This document shows positions 10,501 to 17,654 of a DNA stretch of 64,000 bases, piece by piece (position 1 is the first letter of the stretch; the number at the start of each line of letters is the position of its first letter). The DNA comes from Sinohyriopsis cumingii. Lineage: Eukaryota; Mollusca; Bivalvia; Unionida; Unionidae. Under the pieces are notes generated by a model, which was not told the DNA's origin, searched no databases, and saw only the letters and a program-made list of their open reading frames with translations. Position numbers and translations under genes: made by a program. The stretch covers positions 38,159,006-38,223,005 of the forward strand of contig CM068839.1 in assembly GCA_028554795.2 (NCBI GenBank). Reading direction: 5' to 3'.

Positions 10501-11030
10501 CGTTCTGCTACACAATTTATCCCCGTTGACTGTTTCATCGGCGCTAGTTTTCCGATATCAGGTTTCTTATTTAACGGGTATATTCCATAGACAACTGCTG
10601 TTTCAGGATACGCTCGTTCATAGTATGGTCTGTCAACTCCGGTTAACAGCCCCGGCTTGGAGTCGCGGCTAACAATGACTGTTTTCTTGTCGCTGAGAAC
10701 CGGTTCAAATTTATCACGTATGATCCAATTACCTGATTCCACCCGGACAATGAATTTTACTCTGAAGAAATACTTGCTGGAGCCAAGTTGTGATATTATC
10801 GTTGCTGCGCGGTTGTCGTTCATGGTAGCATCAACAACACCATCAATTCGAAATGTTGACCAACTATGAGATGCACCATCACGCTTGAATTCATTGATAC
10901 AGTCGCGTATTTTATTCAACAGGGTTCTATCGTTTATTAACGCTTTTGGTGCGTCCTTGAGGACTCTATCGAGATTGAACTTAATATTTTTCCAGGGCTT
11001 AATTGCTGCTAATCTCTCGAACTCATCCAT
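7548..11030 (-). CDS. Replicase: PolB-like palm, SF1 helicase and HNH nuclease in one protein
   Basis: 1160 residues from ATG 11030 (MDEFERLAAIKPW). Residues 1-400 have no recognised fold. Residues about 400-675 carry divergent B-family polymerase-like motifs: SVDMVACYPAS (409-419, motif A-like), IGKFTQGG (568-575, motif B-like) and AIDSFYID (665-672, motif C-like). Residues 740-1050 are an SF1 (Pif1/RecD-like) helicase: Walker A GCGGSGKTT, VIIWDE, CGDHGQPPP, IHSSQG and LAVSRVRR. The C-terminus is an HNH domain with paired CxxC (CASC 1111-1114, CLEC 1150-1153) and VDRID. It presumably replicates the viral genome; the polymerase assignment is by motif resemblance. I have seen similar proteins in other invertebrate genomes. 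It is read opposite to the virion genes and convergent with the integrase. Element 3 holds a decayed copy. Confidence 0.88.
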   Translation of the reverse strand: MDEFERLAAIKPWKNIKFNLDRVLKDAPKALINDRTLLNKIRDCINEFKRDGASHSWSTFRIDGVVDATMNDNRAATIISQLGSSKYFFRVKFIVRVESGNWIIRDKFEPVLSDKKTVIVSRDSKPGLLTGVDRPYYERAYPETAVVYGIYPLNKKPDIGKLAPMKQSTGINCVAERVIGHFTNACRGNKLTDLRRSKINQWEETVRERGATISDIARLETSLRFPITVTTITGEVLYESKYKSNGAPIKIIDHNEHAWTSAVTIFPRDRTVKYIPGEFLGEDGFLAERKLFDAIACLCKNDPVSVWLLRSAENDVDTFDQFVRPNGELYRTEAFHNKMKKTAMEFEEHDEQLLTNCFTIPSVAAHVAARKNAWRPTRKEFLPDVQSSCLEYYHGGLWNTEYNRDAMISVDMVACYPASFLGYGSAAEYFKRFGHPRHEMTRVAINGPLPDFDLTGFARIVSFEFAAGLHRCCYIWIGRHMAEKKWLPIALLRYMIDCSMLVSLIVSDAIISYRAQTEVWLPEPERLDSIIDESRKHIDADEEYIIEWSKKIFNQRNRKAKDLGRRIIGKFTQGGKNCDYKRYCSRLIIDDAEYDFVIKDAVAKNRYVNCKTAFLSNGTKLGTVVTYADGDSPAYPHLRASMLGYAAINLFSMINRFPDTAVRVAIDSFYIDVKYKGNITEFTSPDESWGIWRIKNEIRRDYSPSANVTVENNYLRGDKLSEWSNAPPCSDPICRYKTVYLSGCGGSGKTTRAIELFRTRASIIVLTPTHRLAREIKQRNVDAVTYHSFFRYSGGEWTPDRMGEKFIPEVIIWDEICTVSLDTLQMFLEWLLHANTAVIMCGDHGQPPPFVGEGPHDWLKGFVDYYEETDTDYRALDEQLREVKKLIRLQPDRVQCEIIREVIPETPLNEFWETWRPNDLIVASRKIVRDTLQRKLFTLHKEKFPTRPVPLCYRPADTRRQNIEVEISCPTASGTKKQILVLNDIVLVDISVVEDALRADKSPWTLGYATTIHSSQGLTITDTIVWIVDNRIEWSNLVYLAVSRVRRMNQLRRIVIDEATDEAGDNDDIIDASVIDRKLSGYRQQDKKKQRRFDIDAELIIALRQQQNNHCASCNCVMRWRYSDKDARQFTVDRIDNSLGHVKNNVRLTCLECNRRNGAS

Positions 11031-11069
11031 ATAATTAAAACAAGTATTTAAATGAAAGAATATAGTATA
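11031..11069. promoter_or_regulatory. Bidirectional start region between replicase and zinc protein
   Basis: The 39-bp gap between divergent ATGs contains TAATTAAAACAAG and a TATAGTATA box just before ATG 11070. Element 3 keeps the same GTTTTAATTATA core and ATTTAAATG at 26872-26901, so the core has outlived surrounding coding decay. Confidence 0.5.
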
Positions 11070-11393
11070 ATGAATCACTGCAAATGGTTGATGATTGGGT
11101 CGATAACCCCGTGCAATAAATCATGTAGAGGTGAATTCTGCGGGTATCATTTACAAAGCGTTCGTAATGGTTCTCTTGGCCCCCTACCGTGCTTGGTTTG
11201 CCACGTTGGTGTAAGAAGAAAATCACAGTTGTGTATCAATTGTGGCGGAAAGCGATACAGAGAGTTAAAACGTTATTACGACAAGCGAATAAAAAACGCC
11301 GTCATTGACCCCACCGCTGACTCAGTCATCAAAACTCCTCAGGACTACATTGCAAGGTTTATAATTAAACCAAATAATGAATTAGACAAGTAG
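11070..11393 (+). CDS. Small conserved cysteine-rich (zinc) protein
   Basis: 107 residues from ATG 11070; an ATG at 11052 would add six residues, but 11070 sits at the end of the start signal. The N-terminus reads CKWLMIGSITPCNKSC then FCGYHL, followed by PCLVC and LCINCGGKRYRELKRYY, giving at least two probable zinc sites and a basic helix. No enzyme motif. It is divergent from the replicase with a shared intergenic region, and the same pair is kept in element 3, so a role in replication or early expression is a reasonable inference only. Confidence 0.75.
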   Translation: MNHCKWLMIGSITPCNKSCRGEFCGYHLQSVRNGSLGPLPCLVCHVGVRRKSQLCINCGGKRYRELKRYYDKRIKNAVIDPTADSVIKTPQDYIARFIIKPNNELDK

Positions 11394-11406
11394 TATTATT
11401 ATACAA

Positions 11407-11940
11407 ATGAACCAAGAATTTCAGCCGCATCCTGTGCTCGTTAATTACGAGGCATCTCGCGACGGCGTTGTTAGAAACCGCAGACTGAAGAAGCCGGTTG
11501 GTACCGTAAATAATCACGGGTATTTGGTATTTGGTGCCGGGGGGAAAATTTATCTTGTTCACAGGGTTGTATATGAAGCGTTTAACGGATTGATCAACGA
11601 CGGTCTTGTTATTGATCACATTGATGGATGTCCTCAAAATAACAGACTGTGTAATCTGCAAGCCATCTCTCAGAGTCAAAATAATAAAAAAGGCCAAACT
11701 GGTAAGTTTTCAAAGCAAGCAAGGGGGGTCAAATCGTTTGATACATCAACGCACGAGGAAAAAATATTTCAGTCGATGAATGAGGCAGGAAAATATTTCG
11801 ACATTTGTAGGGCCTCAGTACGATTTGTTGCAGAACGAGTATATCAAACAGCGATCTCAAAAAAGACGGGTCACAGAATTCGATTTTCGTATATAAATAA
11901 ATCCTCCGATTATAAGGTCACCGTGACAAGGTCACCATGA
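11407..11940 (+). CDS. Free-standing HNH endonuclease (NUMOD4/HNH/NUMOD1-like)
   Basis: 177 residues. The N-terminal NUMOD4-like part contains NYEASRDGVVRNR. The HNH core reads VHRVVYEAF, then VIDHIDGCPQNNRLCNLQAIS, with the histidines and asparagines expected for catalysis. The tail has a NUMOD1-like helix-turn-helix (NEAGKYFDICRASVRFVAERVY). Such enzymes are homing endonucleases in phages and large viruses. Here it stands between the replication and virion modules. AATTAGACAAGTAG and a TATTATTATA box precede its ATG, a degenerate version of the common start signal. It is distinct from the HNH tail of the replicase. Confidence 0.88.
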   Translation: MNQEFQPHPVLVNYEASRDGVVRNRRLKKPVGTVNNHGYLVFGAGGKIYLVHRVVYEAFNGLINDGLVIDHIDGCPQNNRLCNLQAISQSQNNKKGQTGKFSKQARGVKSFDTSTHEEKIFQSMNEAGKYFDICRASVRFVAERVYQTAISKKTGHRIRFSYINKSSDYKVTVTRSP

Positions 11941-12038
11941 CGAATTGTCTGTTTCAACTTCATACTAGATAACACACCTCGGGATTGATACGCGGGGTTC
12001 ATTTTGTAAAATAATTTTTTTTTGATATTAGAAATAAG

Positions 12039-12474
12039 ATGTTTTATAAGAATATGAATATCGAAGACATCAGTAATATATTAACCGAGATTTTAAAATT
12101 AAAAAATCAAGGAATTGAATTATCTGATAAGCTTGATAACCAAAAAATATTGTCCGATTATGAAATTATTAACGAGCAATCAAAGAAAGGTCGATATACC
12201 TTGCCACGCGAGTATTCTTTTATAAAGCGATTACAATATACGATCAATGAAAACTTGTATGGCAATGACGTAAATGCATTTATTGGACTATTTACTGCCG
12301 TTGAGACAGTACGAAAAAAAACTCGGACAGGCTTTTGAACGACGTCGAGAAATCTCTAATAAAATTAAAAACATTAGAAGGATTATAGACGAAAACTCCC
12401 TGGAGCCCCTGGGATATATCCCCCCCCCCGCCACACTCGGCGGGAAATTAGAAATTACGGAGCAATTGCAATAA
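12039..12474 (+). CDS. Coiled-coil protein, frameshifted at an A8 run
   Basis: Two overlapping frames (12039-12338 and 12274-12474) look like halves of one gene of about 145 residues. The first half is helical and charged (LTEILKLKNQGIELSDKL, PREYSFIKRLQYTI). The second begins with KKLGQAFERRREISNKIKNI and ends in a proline-rich tail. The change of frame coincides with the A8 run at 12314-12321, where the run appears one base too long for a continuous frame. The next gene starts in an ATG overlapping the stop (TAATG at 12472-12476), as expected for coupled genes. Function unknown; Polinton relatives often have a helical minor virion protein here. It could instead be two small genes. Confidence 0.55.
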
Positions 12475-13388
12475 TGGTAGGCGAATCACTTACTACTCGG
12501 CTAGCCAGAGAGCGGCTGGTAGCGCTTAAAAAGTTCATACCGTTACGAGACAGGGTCCGAAAACAACTTCAAACGCGGCAACAACTACAAACTGATTTTG
12601 CTGTTGGAAGCGAACAGCTCTTTGCTCCGGTAACTAAAGCGACCAAAGATGTTAGGGCGGCAACTGTGCCCGTCCTCGGTGCGCTTGAAAAGATAGCGGC
12701 TCAGACCGAGCAAACAAAAAAGTCTCTGGAAACACTCCCTGCGAAAATAGCGGTTGCTACAACACGGAGGCCGCCACAACTCGCTATAACGGACCCACAA
12801 GAACCTTATGTTACAATGGCCGACGAGGAAGAACTAGGCGCCACCGCAAGAGAACCAGAAGAAGAAATACCGGAAGAAATACCGGAAGAAATACGGAAAG
12901 AGGGGAATATACCCCGTAATGTTCTTAAAAAGGACACAATAGATAAAATTAGAAATCTCGGCTACGAAGAATTAGTTAATTTTACTGTTACAAATTTTGA
13001 TAAGGACACACGAGATGAGCATATCAATAGCGGCTACGAGAAAAATATAAGGTCGTTAAAGGATTGGACAAGAATAGTGTATTTGGCAAATAAACATAAA
13101 AATGAATTACCACCGCGTGATAATAATTATATAATATTCCACAATAAAGTAAAAAGTGAAAGACCAAAACACGGAAAAGGATACTCTGTTGGTAAAGACG
13201 TTACTTGTCCTGGTAGTGTTCTCAGTGATATATCACGGCTAGAAATACTAATCGGAGGAAAACGAGCCGGAAATAACTCTCCGGAAATAATCAATGAGGC
13301 CGCTGATATTTGCAGGCGGTTATTTGCCGGTGGTATCATGGACATTAATGCATATCGAACGCTCATTGACGAGTTAGTGGATGATTAA
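12474..13388 (+). CDS. Coiled-coil, acidic-linker minor virion protein (hypothetical)
   Basis: 304 residues. Residues 1-100 are helical and heptad-like (ARERLVALKKFIPLRDRVRK, LEKIAAQTEQTKKSLETL). Around residues 120-145 is an acidic repeat (EEIPEEIPEEIRKE). The C-terminal half has LKDWTRIVYLANKH and ends with SRLEILIGGKRAGNNSPEI and ICRRLFAGGIMDINAYRTLI, a tail I recognise from proteins at this position in other invertebrate Polinton-like elements. No enzymatic motif. Its place at the head of the virion module suggests a structural or scaffolding part. Confidence 0.7.
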   Translation: MVGESLTTRLARERLVALKKFIPLRDRVRKQLQTRQQLQTDFAVGSEQLFAPVTKATKDVRAATVPVLGALEKIAAQTEQTKKSLETLPAKIAVATTRRPPQLAITDPQEPYVTMADEEELGATAREPEEEIPEEIPEEIRKEGNIPRNVLKKDTIDKIRNLGYEELVNFTVTNFDKDTRDEHINSGYEKNIRSLKDWTRIVYLANKHKNELPPRDNNYIIFHNKVKSERPKHGKGYSVGKDVTCPGSVLSDISRLEILIGGKRAGNNSPEIINEAADICRRLFAGGIMDINAYRTLIDELVDD

Positions 13389-13635
13389 AATTGTCGTTTT
13401 TTGTCGGTTTTTGGTCGTTTTTTACGGGTGAAAACCCCAGGAAATCATTTAGAGAAAATCGATGTTTTTTACCAAAAACCGGCAAAAACCGACCAAAATC
13501 GACAAAAATTGACAAAAATTGACAAAAAACGCGGATTTTTACCGCCGATGAAAACCCCAGGAAATCATTTAGAGAAAATCGATGTTTTTGACAAAATTTA
13601 TAATTCAGTGGTGGGAAGGGGGGTGATCAACCACT
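13389..13635. repeat. Repeat- and hairpin-rich spacer between replication and virion modules
   Basis: A 40-bp direct repeat starting GAAAACCCCAGGAAATC occurs at 13430-13469 and again at 13550-13589. Between and before them are short tandem GACAAAAATT units (13501-13525) and T-rich GTCGGTTTTTGGTCG on the left facing CCGGCAAAAACCGACC in the middle, which can pair. An open frame across this stretch (13401-13637) merely translates the repeats. Candidates are a replication origin or enhancer-like element, or a transcription boundary. Confidence 0.7.
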
Positions 13636-13668
13636 AATTGGAAAACACTGGTGTTTTTTATAATAAAG
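13636..13668 (+). promoter_or_regulatory. Repeated start signal before the first pX-like gene
   Basis: AATTGGAAAACACTGG, then TTTTTTATAATAA, then ATG at 13669. This rules out the upstream GTG at 13651 as the start. Confidence 0.6.
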
Positions 13669-14121
13669 ATGATTATACACTACAACCATGATAAACCAGT
13701 CAGCGTCTACGTGGTAAACTCACGATTGCCCGTATACCGCGCGTGGTACGGAGACGGTCTCGGTAGCACCATTGCGGGGTTATTTACAAGAATGGCTCCA
13801 AAAGTGGCGCCATTAGCCAAACAATTAGGAATGAAGGCTATTGATGTTATTCGTGATAAGGGAATCAGCGCTATTGGAGATGTCACCGGAAGGGCGTTTT
13901 CTGCAGCAAAGGACAAACTAATGTCGTTGGTGAGAAAAAGAAAACAGAAACCACCGGTGATGCCATCAACGACAGTGATGCCTGCAAATGTCAGTAAAGT
14001 AATAAATAACGCCGTGGAAGAAAAACTAGAGTCATTGGCGGCTCAGTCATCCACCGATGCAACAACCAACGCGCTCATGAACGCGATAGCGGGAAGTGGC
14101 CTACGACGAAAACGACGTTGA
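13669..14121 (+). CDS. pX/pVI-like virion protein (glycine-rich hydrophobic plus basic tail)
   Basis: 150 residues from ATG 13669 (MIIHYNHDKPV), set by the start signal. A short leader is followed by YGDGLGSTIAGLF and a hydrophobic, basic amphipathic region (residues about 45-90), then VRKRKQKPP and a C-terminus ending SGLRRKRR. Small proteins of this kind next to the capsid gene resemble adenovirus core or membrane-lytic proteins pX and pVI in composition. The similarity is compositional and positional, not a firm homology. It is followed within 25 bp by the next start signal. Confidence 0.65.
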   Translation: MIIHYNHDKPVSVYVVNSRLPVYRAWYGDGLGSTIAGLFTRMAPKVAPLAKQLGMKAIDVIRDKGISAIGDVTGRAFSAAKDKLMSLVRKRKQKPPVMPSTTVMPANVSKVINNAVEEKLESLAAQSSTDATTNALMNAIAGSGLRRKRR

Positions 14122-14129
14122 TGAATTGC

Positions 14130-14160
14130 AATTGAAAACATCAACATGATAAATAATAAA
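14130..14160 (+). promoter_or_regulatory. Repeated start signal before the major capsid gene
   Basis: AATTGAAAACATC, then ATAAATAATAAA, then ATG at 14161. An ATG at 14146 lies inside the signal; the spacing seen at other genes favours 14161. Confidence 0.55.
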
Positions 14161-15588
14161 ATGTTTGCGCGAACCGCTGATCCCGAGTTTGATATGGATG
14201 CCCCAGTGCGCAGGGATGACTCTGTCCGTGATTATCAATTTTATTCCTATCAACCACCACAAGCCGACCTACGATCGCGAATTGAACTTCAAGTCCAAGA
14301 TACCAGTAGATACTTTTTACCGTGTGAAGCGTTTATCGAAATCGAGGGAGAACTCGTGACAAATGTCGCCGCTAATACACCATACGCAGATGACCCTCGT
14401 GTTCGAGTTGGCTTCGTCAACAACGGTATCATGGCGTTATTTGAGAGTGCCAGATATCTTATTGACGGGCGAGAAATTGAATCAATAGAACGCGAGGTTG
14501 ATGTTGCAACAACGATAATTGGGTTAGCGAGATACTCGGATGATTATACAAGATCGGCGGGTCCATCTATGATGTTCGCAAAGGACATCTCTAATAGCGC
14601 TGACCACCTTCAGTACATTAACGTGCTGACACCACAAGATACTTCAGTTGCTAATCAAGCTGAAGCAGCTAACCCAGACCGCAGGGCAAGACCAGGCGCT
14701 GATTTCAATATTATAAAAAGTATTAACGGTAATTACAATCTAGGATTCGCAACACGAGTAGGGATGTTGCAAGGACCACGCCGACAGTTTTCATGCGCGA
14801 TTCCACTCCATCACATATTCGGATTTTGCAGAAATGTCAGAAAAGTTATCTATGGGGCTAAGCATACAATCGCGCTAACGCGAAGGGGTGATGATAACAA
14901 TGCAATATGGCATGCTGCTGGCGTCGATAACGGTAAAGTCGTTTTAACTAAAATAGCATTGTGGATGCCGGTGTTGACTCCATCAGTTACCACGGAAGCA
15001 CGATTGTTGTCATTTATGGAACAGGGGGGGAAATCGTTGTTGAGTTGGCTAGCGGTAACAACTGATGCTAAAGAGGATAATGTCGCTGATACATTTACAT
15101 GGCACTTGACATCAAAGCAAGGCGTTTCGTCCCCACGTCATATATTTATAGCGCTACAGAATAGGGAACGATTGGGTAATCAAGAACGCAGCCATATGAT
15201 ATTTGATCAATTAGGAGTCAGGGATGTTTCGCTGAGAATAAACGGACAACAGGAACCATCCGAGGATATACAGCTTAATTACGACAACAACCATATCGCA
15301 CGTGTGTACCATCGATTGCTGTCATACATGGGTCGTGATCAAAACGTCGACACCGGGTTGCAAATATCACAACTTGATTTTAAAAACATGTATCCGATTT
15401 ATTATTTTTCGTTGGAACATCTTGATTTAACGAGACAATCCGTCGTTGATATACACTTCAGAGCTCGTATAGCCCCGGGTGGTGTCGATTATAGAGCGGT
15501 TGCTGTCATTCTCAGCGATAAATCAATGCTATTGGAAGGTGTTGGTGGACGAATGAGAATCGTTGATGCACCAGTGGAAAACATGTAA
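14161..15588 (+). CDS. Major capsid protein, double jelly-roll type
   Basis: 475 residues from ATG 14161 (480 if 14146 is used). The sequence is beta-rich without enzymatic motifs. It contains LFESARYLIDGREIE early and, in the middle, FSCAIPLHHIFGFCRNVRKV and IYGAKHTIALTR, a signature of double-jelly-roll capsid proteins in invertebrate Polinton-like elements. The end has DFKNMYPIYYFSLEHLD and VVDIHFRARIAPG. Length fits this family. Trimers would form the hexavalent capsomers of an icosahedral particle. The frame is intact. Its stop TAA (15586-15588) overlaps the next start signal. Confidence 0.9.
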   Translation: MFARTADPEFDMDAPVRRDDSVRDYQFYSYQPPQADLRSRIELQVQDTSRYFLPCEAFIEIEGELVTNVAANTPYADDPRVRVGFVNNGIMALFESARYLIDGREIESIEREVDVATTIIGLARYSDDYTRSAGPSMMFAKDISNSADHLQYINVLTPQDTSVANQAEAANPDRRARPGADFNIIKSINGNYNLGFATRVGMLQGPRRQFSCAIPLHHIFGFCRNVRKVIYGAKHTIALTRRGDDNNAIWHAAGVDNGKVVLTKIALWMPVLTPSVTTEARLLSFMEQGGKSLLSWLAVTTDAKEDNVADTFTWHLTSKQGVSSPRHIFIALQNRERLGNQERSHMIFDQLGVRDVSLRINGQQEPSEDIQLNYDNNHIARVYHRLLSYMGRDQNVDTGLQISQLDFKNMYPIYYFSLEHLDLTRQSVVDIHFRARIAPGGVDYRAVAVILSDKSMLLEGVGGRMRIVDAPVENM

Positions 15589-15617
15589 TTGAAAACATAA
15601 ACGCGTTTACAATAAAA
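15587..15617 (+). promoter_or_regulatory. Repeated start signal before the second pX/pVI-like gene
   Basis: AATTGAAAACATAAAC overlapping the capsid gene stop, then TTTACAATAA, then ATG at 15618. Confidence 0.6.
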
Positions 15618-16094
15618 ATGTCGTATAATGTTGTCGGTGTAGAGTTGACCGATGGTCAAGTCAAGAAATTACGATCAAAGTCGGCTAAACAATGTGGAAC
15701 CACAATAACGTTAAAGCCGTCACAGATGGCAGGTGATAATCATAAGATATCGTTGACGGCGCGTCAAATAAAACATTTCAATGATGCGATGAAGAATAAA
15801 AAGGGTGTTCAAATAGATTTTTCAGCCGCAGCGATTAAAAACATGGAAAAGACCGGTGGGATATTTCCGCTGTTAGCTGCGATTCCAGCGTTGATTGCCG
15901 CGGCGGCCCCAGCAGTGGCGAAGGCGGCGGCGTTAGGAGCCGTTGGTACCGCGGCGGGAATGGCATTGAAGAAGGCAACCGGGAAAGGCTATAAAAAAAA
16001 ACGACCCGTAGCCGGAAAGGGTCTAAGACTACCGGGAACCCCGTATTCATGGTACTCGGGGAAGGGTCTAAGACTACCGGGAACCGTTTATTAA
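15618..16094 (+). CDS. Membrane-active pVI/pX-like virion protein
   Basis: 158 residues. The N-terminal half has paired VELTDGQVKKL and SLTARQIKHF motifs. It is followed by KTGGIFPLLAAIPALI, an alanine-rich hydrophobic stretch (residues about 80-120), and a basic KKATGKGYKKKRP. The C-terminus repeats GKGLRLPGT twice (16013-16087), matching a DNA repeat. This layout, ending the first half with GG-I/F-PLL, is common for small virion proteins in Polinton relatives and resembles adenovirus pVI/pX in composition. Glycine-rich junctions could be sites for the neighbouring protease. The protease gene starts 12 bp after its stop. Confidence 0.72.
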   Translation: MSYNVVGVELTDGQVKKLRSKSAKQCGTTITLKPSQMAGDNHKISLTARQIKHFNDAMKNKKGVQIDFSAAAIKNMEKTGGIFPLLAAIPALIAAAAPAVAKAAALGAVGTAAGMALKKATGKGYKKKRPVAGKGLRLPGTPYSWYSGKGLRLPGTVY

Positions 16095-16105
16095 CGCAAG
16101 AGTCA

Positions 16106-16531
16106 ATGACTCCAATGTCTAATTTTGATTTAATAGATGCCGCAAACGCGTTAGCGATAAAAAACTTCAGAAGTGTTTTTATGAGGGATCAATTGCCGAC
16201 AAAACCAAGGAATATTGAAACCGGTATAATTAACCTCGATAAATCCTCCGGAGCGGGAACTCATTGGGTTGCATACGCAATTGATCCGCGTGCGATCGTC
16301 TATTTTGATTCATACGGGTTAGCCCCGCCAAACGAGTTCATGCGGTATATCCGGGCGTGTTCAGCCCCGGTTTTTTATTCCACGCTGCCAACACAACAAT
16401 TAAGTGACCCACCGATATGCGGCCGTGAGGTATTGAACGTACTCGCGGCGATTTCATCATCGCGGAAACCACCTCATGTGGTTGTAAACGAATACACTAG
16501 TGGGGTCGTAGAGGCCCGGCGGGTTAATTAA
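16106..16531 (+). CDS. Adenain-type cysteine protease (virion maturation)
   Basis: 141 residues from ATG 16106; 16115 is a second choice. It shows the expected order His53 (GTHWVAYA), Asp68 (YFDSYG), Gln97/98 (TQQL) and Cys105 (PPICGREVL), which matches the ULP1/adenovirus protease fold. It would cleave capsid and core precursors inside the particle. The open frame extends upstream to 16049 inside the previous gene. The common start signal is not visible upstream of this gene, so it may be expressed from the preceding transcript. The stop at 16529-16531 overlaps the next start signal. Confidence 0.9.
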   Translation: MTPMSNFDLIDAANALAIKNFRSVFMRDQLPTKPRNIETGIINLDKSSGAGTHWVAYAIDPRAIVYFDSYGLAPPNEFMRYIRACSAPVFYSTLPTQQLSDPPICGREVLNVLAAISSSRKPPHVVVNEYTSGVVEARRVN

Positions 16532-16558
16532 AAACACCGTTTTTTTTTTATAATAATA
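16526..16558 (+). promoter_or_regulatory. Repeated start signal before the fibre-like gene
   Basis: AATTAAAAACACCG overlapping the protease stop, then TTTTATAATAATA, then ATG at 16559. Confidence 0.6.
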
Positions 16559-17629
16559 ATGATTGATATTTGGGGACGACCGGTTTCGGCGCTGAAAAAA
16601 CCCACGGAAACGCTAGCCACCGATGACATAAAAAAACTAATCGAGGATGAAATCGCTGATACGTTAAATTTAACCAGTGTTGACCCGGGCGAAATAGTTG
16701 TATTTCAAGACCGCCAGGGTAAACTGAAATCCAGTAATGTGTCGCTGAATGACGTTTTAACACGAAATAATGATGCCGCCGAGAACAATATCGTGTTGTA
16801 TACCGATGACGGACGACTTAAGTCAGGTGAATCCATCTTGACGATAAATGGAAAAATAAGTACACTTGGCAACAATTATATATCCATGTCGGATTCGTTA
16901 AAAAATTTGTATGATAAATTTAACGCGCAAGCAAATCAGTTCGAGGGGATACAAAAGTCTGTCACCGGTATACAACTCACTACTGCTAGTTTTTTTGGAA
17001 CCCCGACGGTAACCGAACCGTATCTTGTAGGGATAAAAAATACTATTTCGGAGTTTACAACGCTGTCGGGCCAATTTTACACGTTACGAAAAAATTTTAA
17101 CAGGGCTGATAACACCATTGATAAATTCTTTGGTAAAAAAAATACCAGACCGGAAGAAATTACAATAACTATAAATGATATCACTGCATATGGACAGGAA
17201 ATAGAAACAATCAAAAATTATGTTGAAATATTCAAAGAGGGTATAGAAACGCATACACAGGAAATAGGAACAATCAAATTTGATGTTGAAATGATTAAAG
17301 ACAGACTACCGGAAATGACAAAAATAAAAATCCCTCATGAAAACACCATCAACTCGGTATACACAATTCGGCATGGACAATTAACTTGGACTCCTACACA
17401 GAATATAATAAATATCACCGCAACTGTTAAGGGTATTTACCGATTGACACTGGTTTCAATGATGCAGTTTAATATATCATCGTCAAGTTCATCCGGGTTT
17501 AACAATACAATATCAACAATTATAGACAAGGGCACAATTGAACCGTTTACAATTGAAGCCGTTAATAAAAATTTAATCAGGACAAACATTACATGGTATG
17601 CGGAATTTGTAGCGAATCTAAGTAATTAA
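16559..17629 (+). CDS. Fibre-like structural protein (hypothetical)
   Basis: 356 residues with no enzymatic motif. The N-terminus reads MIDIWGRPVSALKKP and could be a capsid-anchoring peptide. It is followed by short beta-repeat-like segments (VVFQDRQGKLKSSN, VLYTDDGRLKSGESIL) and a long helical region with two related stretches, EIETIKNYVEIFKEGIE and EIGTIKFDVEMIKDRL (around 17196-17310). The C-terminus is beta-rich and Ser/Thr-rich (FNISSSSSSGFNNTIST), as in a knob. A trimeric fibre or spike is the best guess from layout and position; I do not recognise a specific family. Confidence 0.6.
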   Translation: MIDIWGRPVSALKKPTETLATDDIKKLIEDEIADTLNLTSVDPGEIVVFQDRQGKLKSSNVSLNDVLTRNNDAAENNIVLYTDDGRLKSGESILTINGKISTLGNNYISMSDSLKNLYDKFNAQANQFEGIQKSVTGIQLTTASFFGTPTVTEPYLVGIKNTISEFTTLSGQFYTLRKNFNRADNTIDKFFGKKNTRPEEITITINDITAYGQEIETIKNYVEIFKEGIETHTQEIGTIKFDVEMIKDRLPEMTKIKIPHENTINSVYTIRHGQLTWTPTQNIINITATVKGIYRLTLVSMMQFNISSSSSSGFNNTISTIIDKGTIEPFTIEAVNKNLIRTNITWYAEFVANLSN

Positions 17630-17654
17630 AAACACTAGCTCTTTTAAAATAAAA
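17624..17654 (+). promoter_or_regulatory. Repeated start signal before the membrane protein gene
   Basis: AATTAAAAACACTAG overlapping the previous stop (17627-17629), then CTTTTAAAATAA, then ATG at 17655. Confidence 0.6.

Noticed and set aside
7936-10869. Several 60-100-codon + strand frames opposite the replicase
   Set aside because: Antisense shadows of a long conserved coding frame; no start signals or motifs.
13401-13637. 78-codon open frame before the first pX-like gene
   Set aside because: It translates the 40-bp direct repeats and GACAAAAATT units; repeated KTPGNHLEKIDVF comes from the DNA repeat, not from selection on protein.
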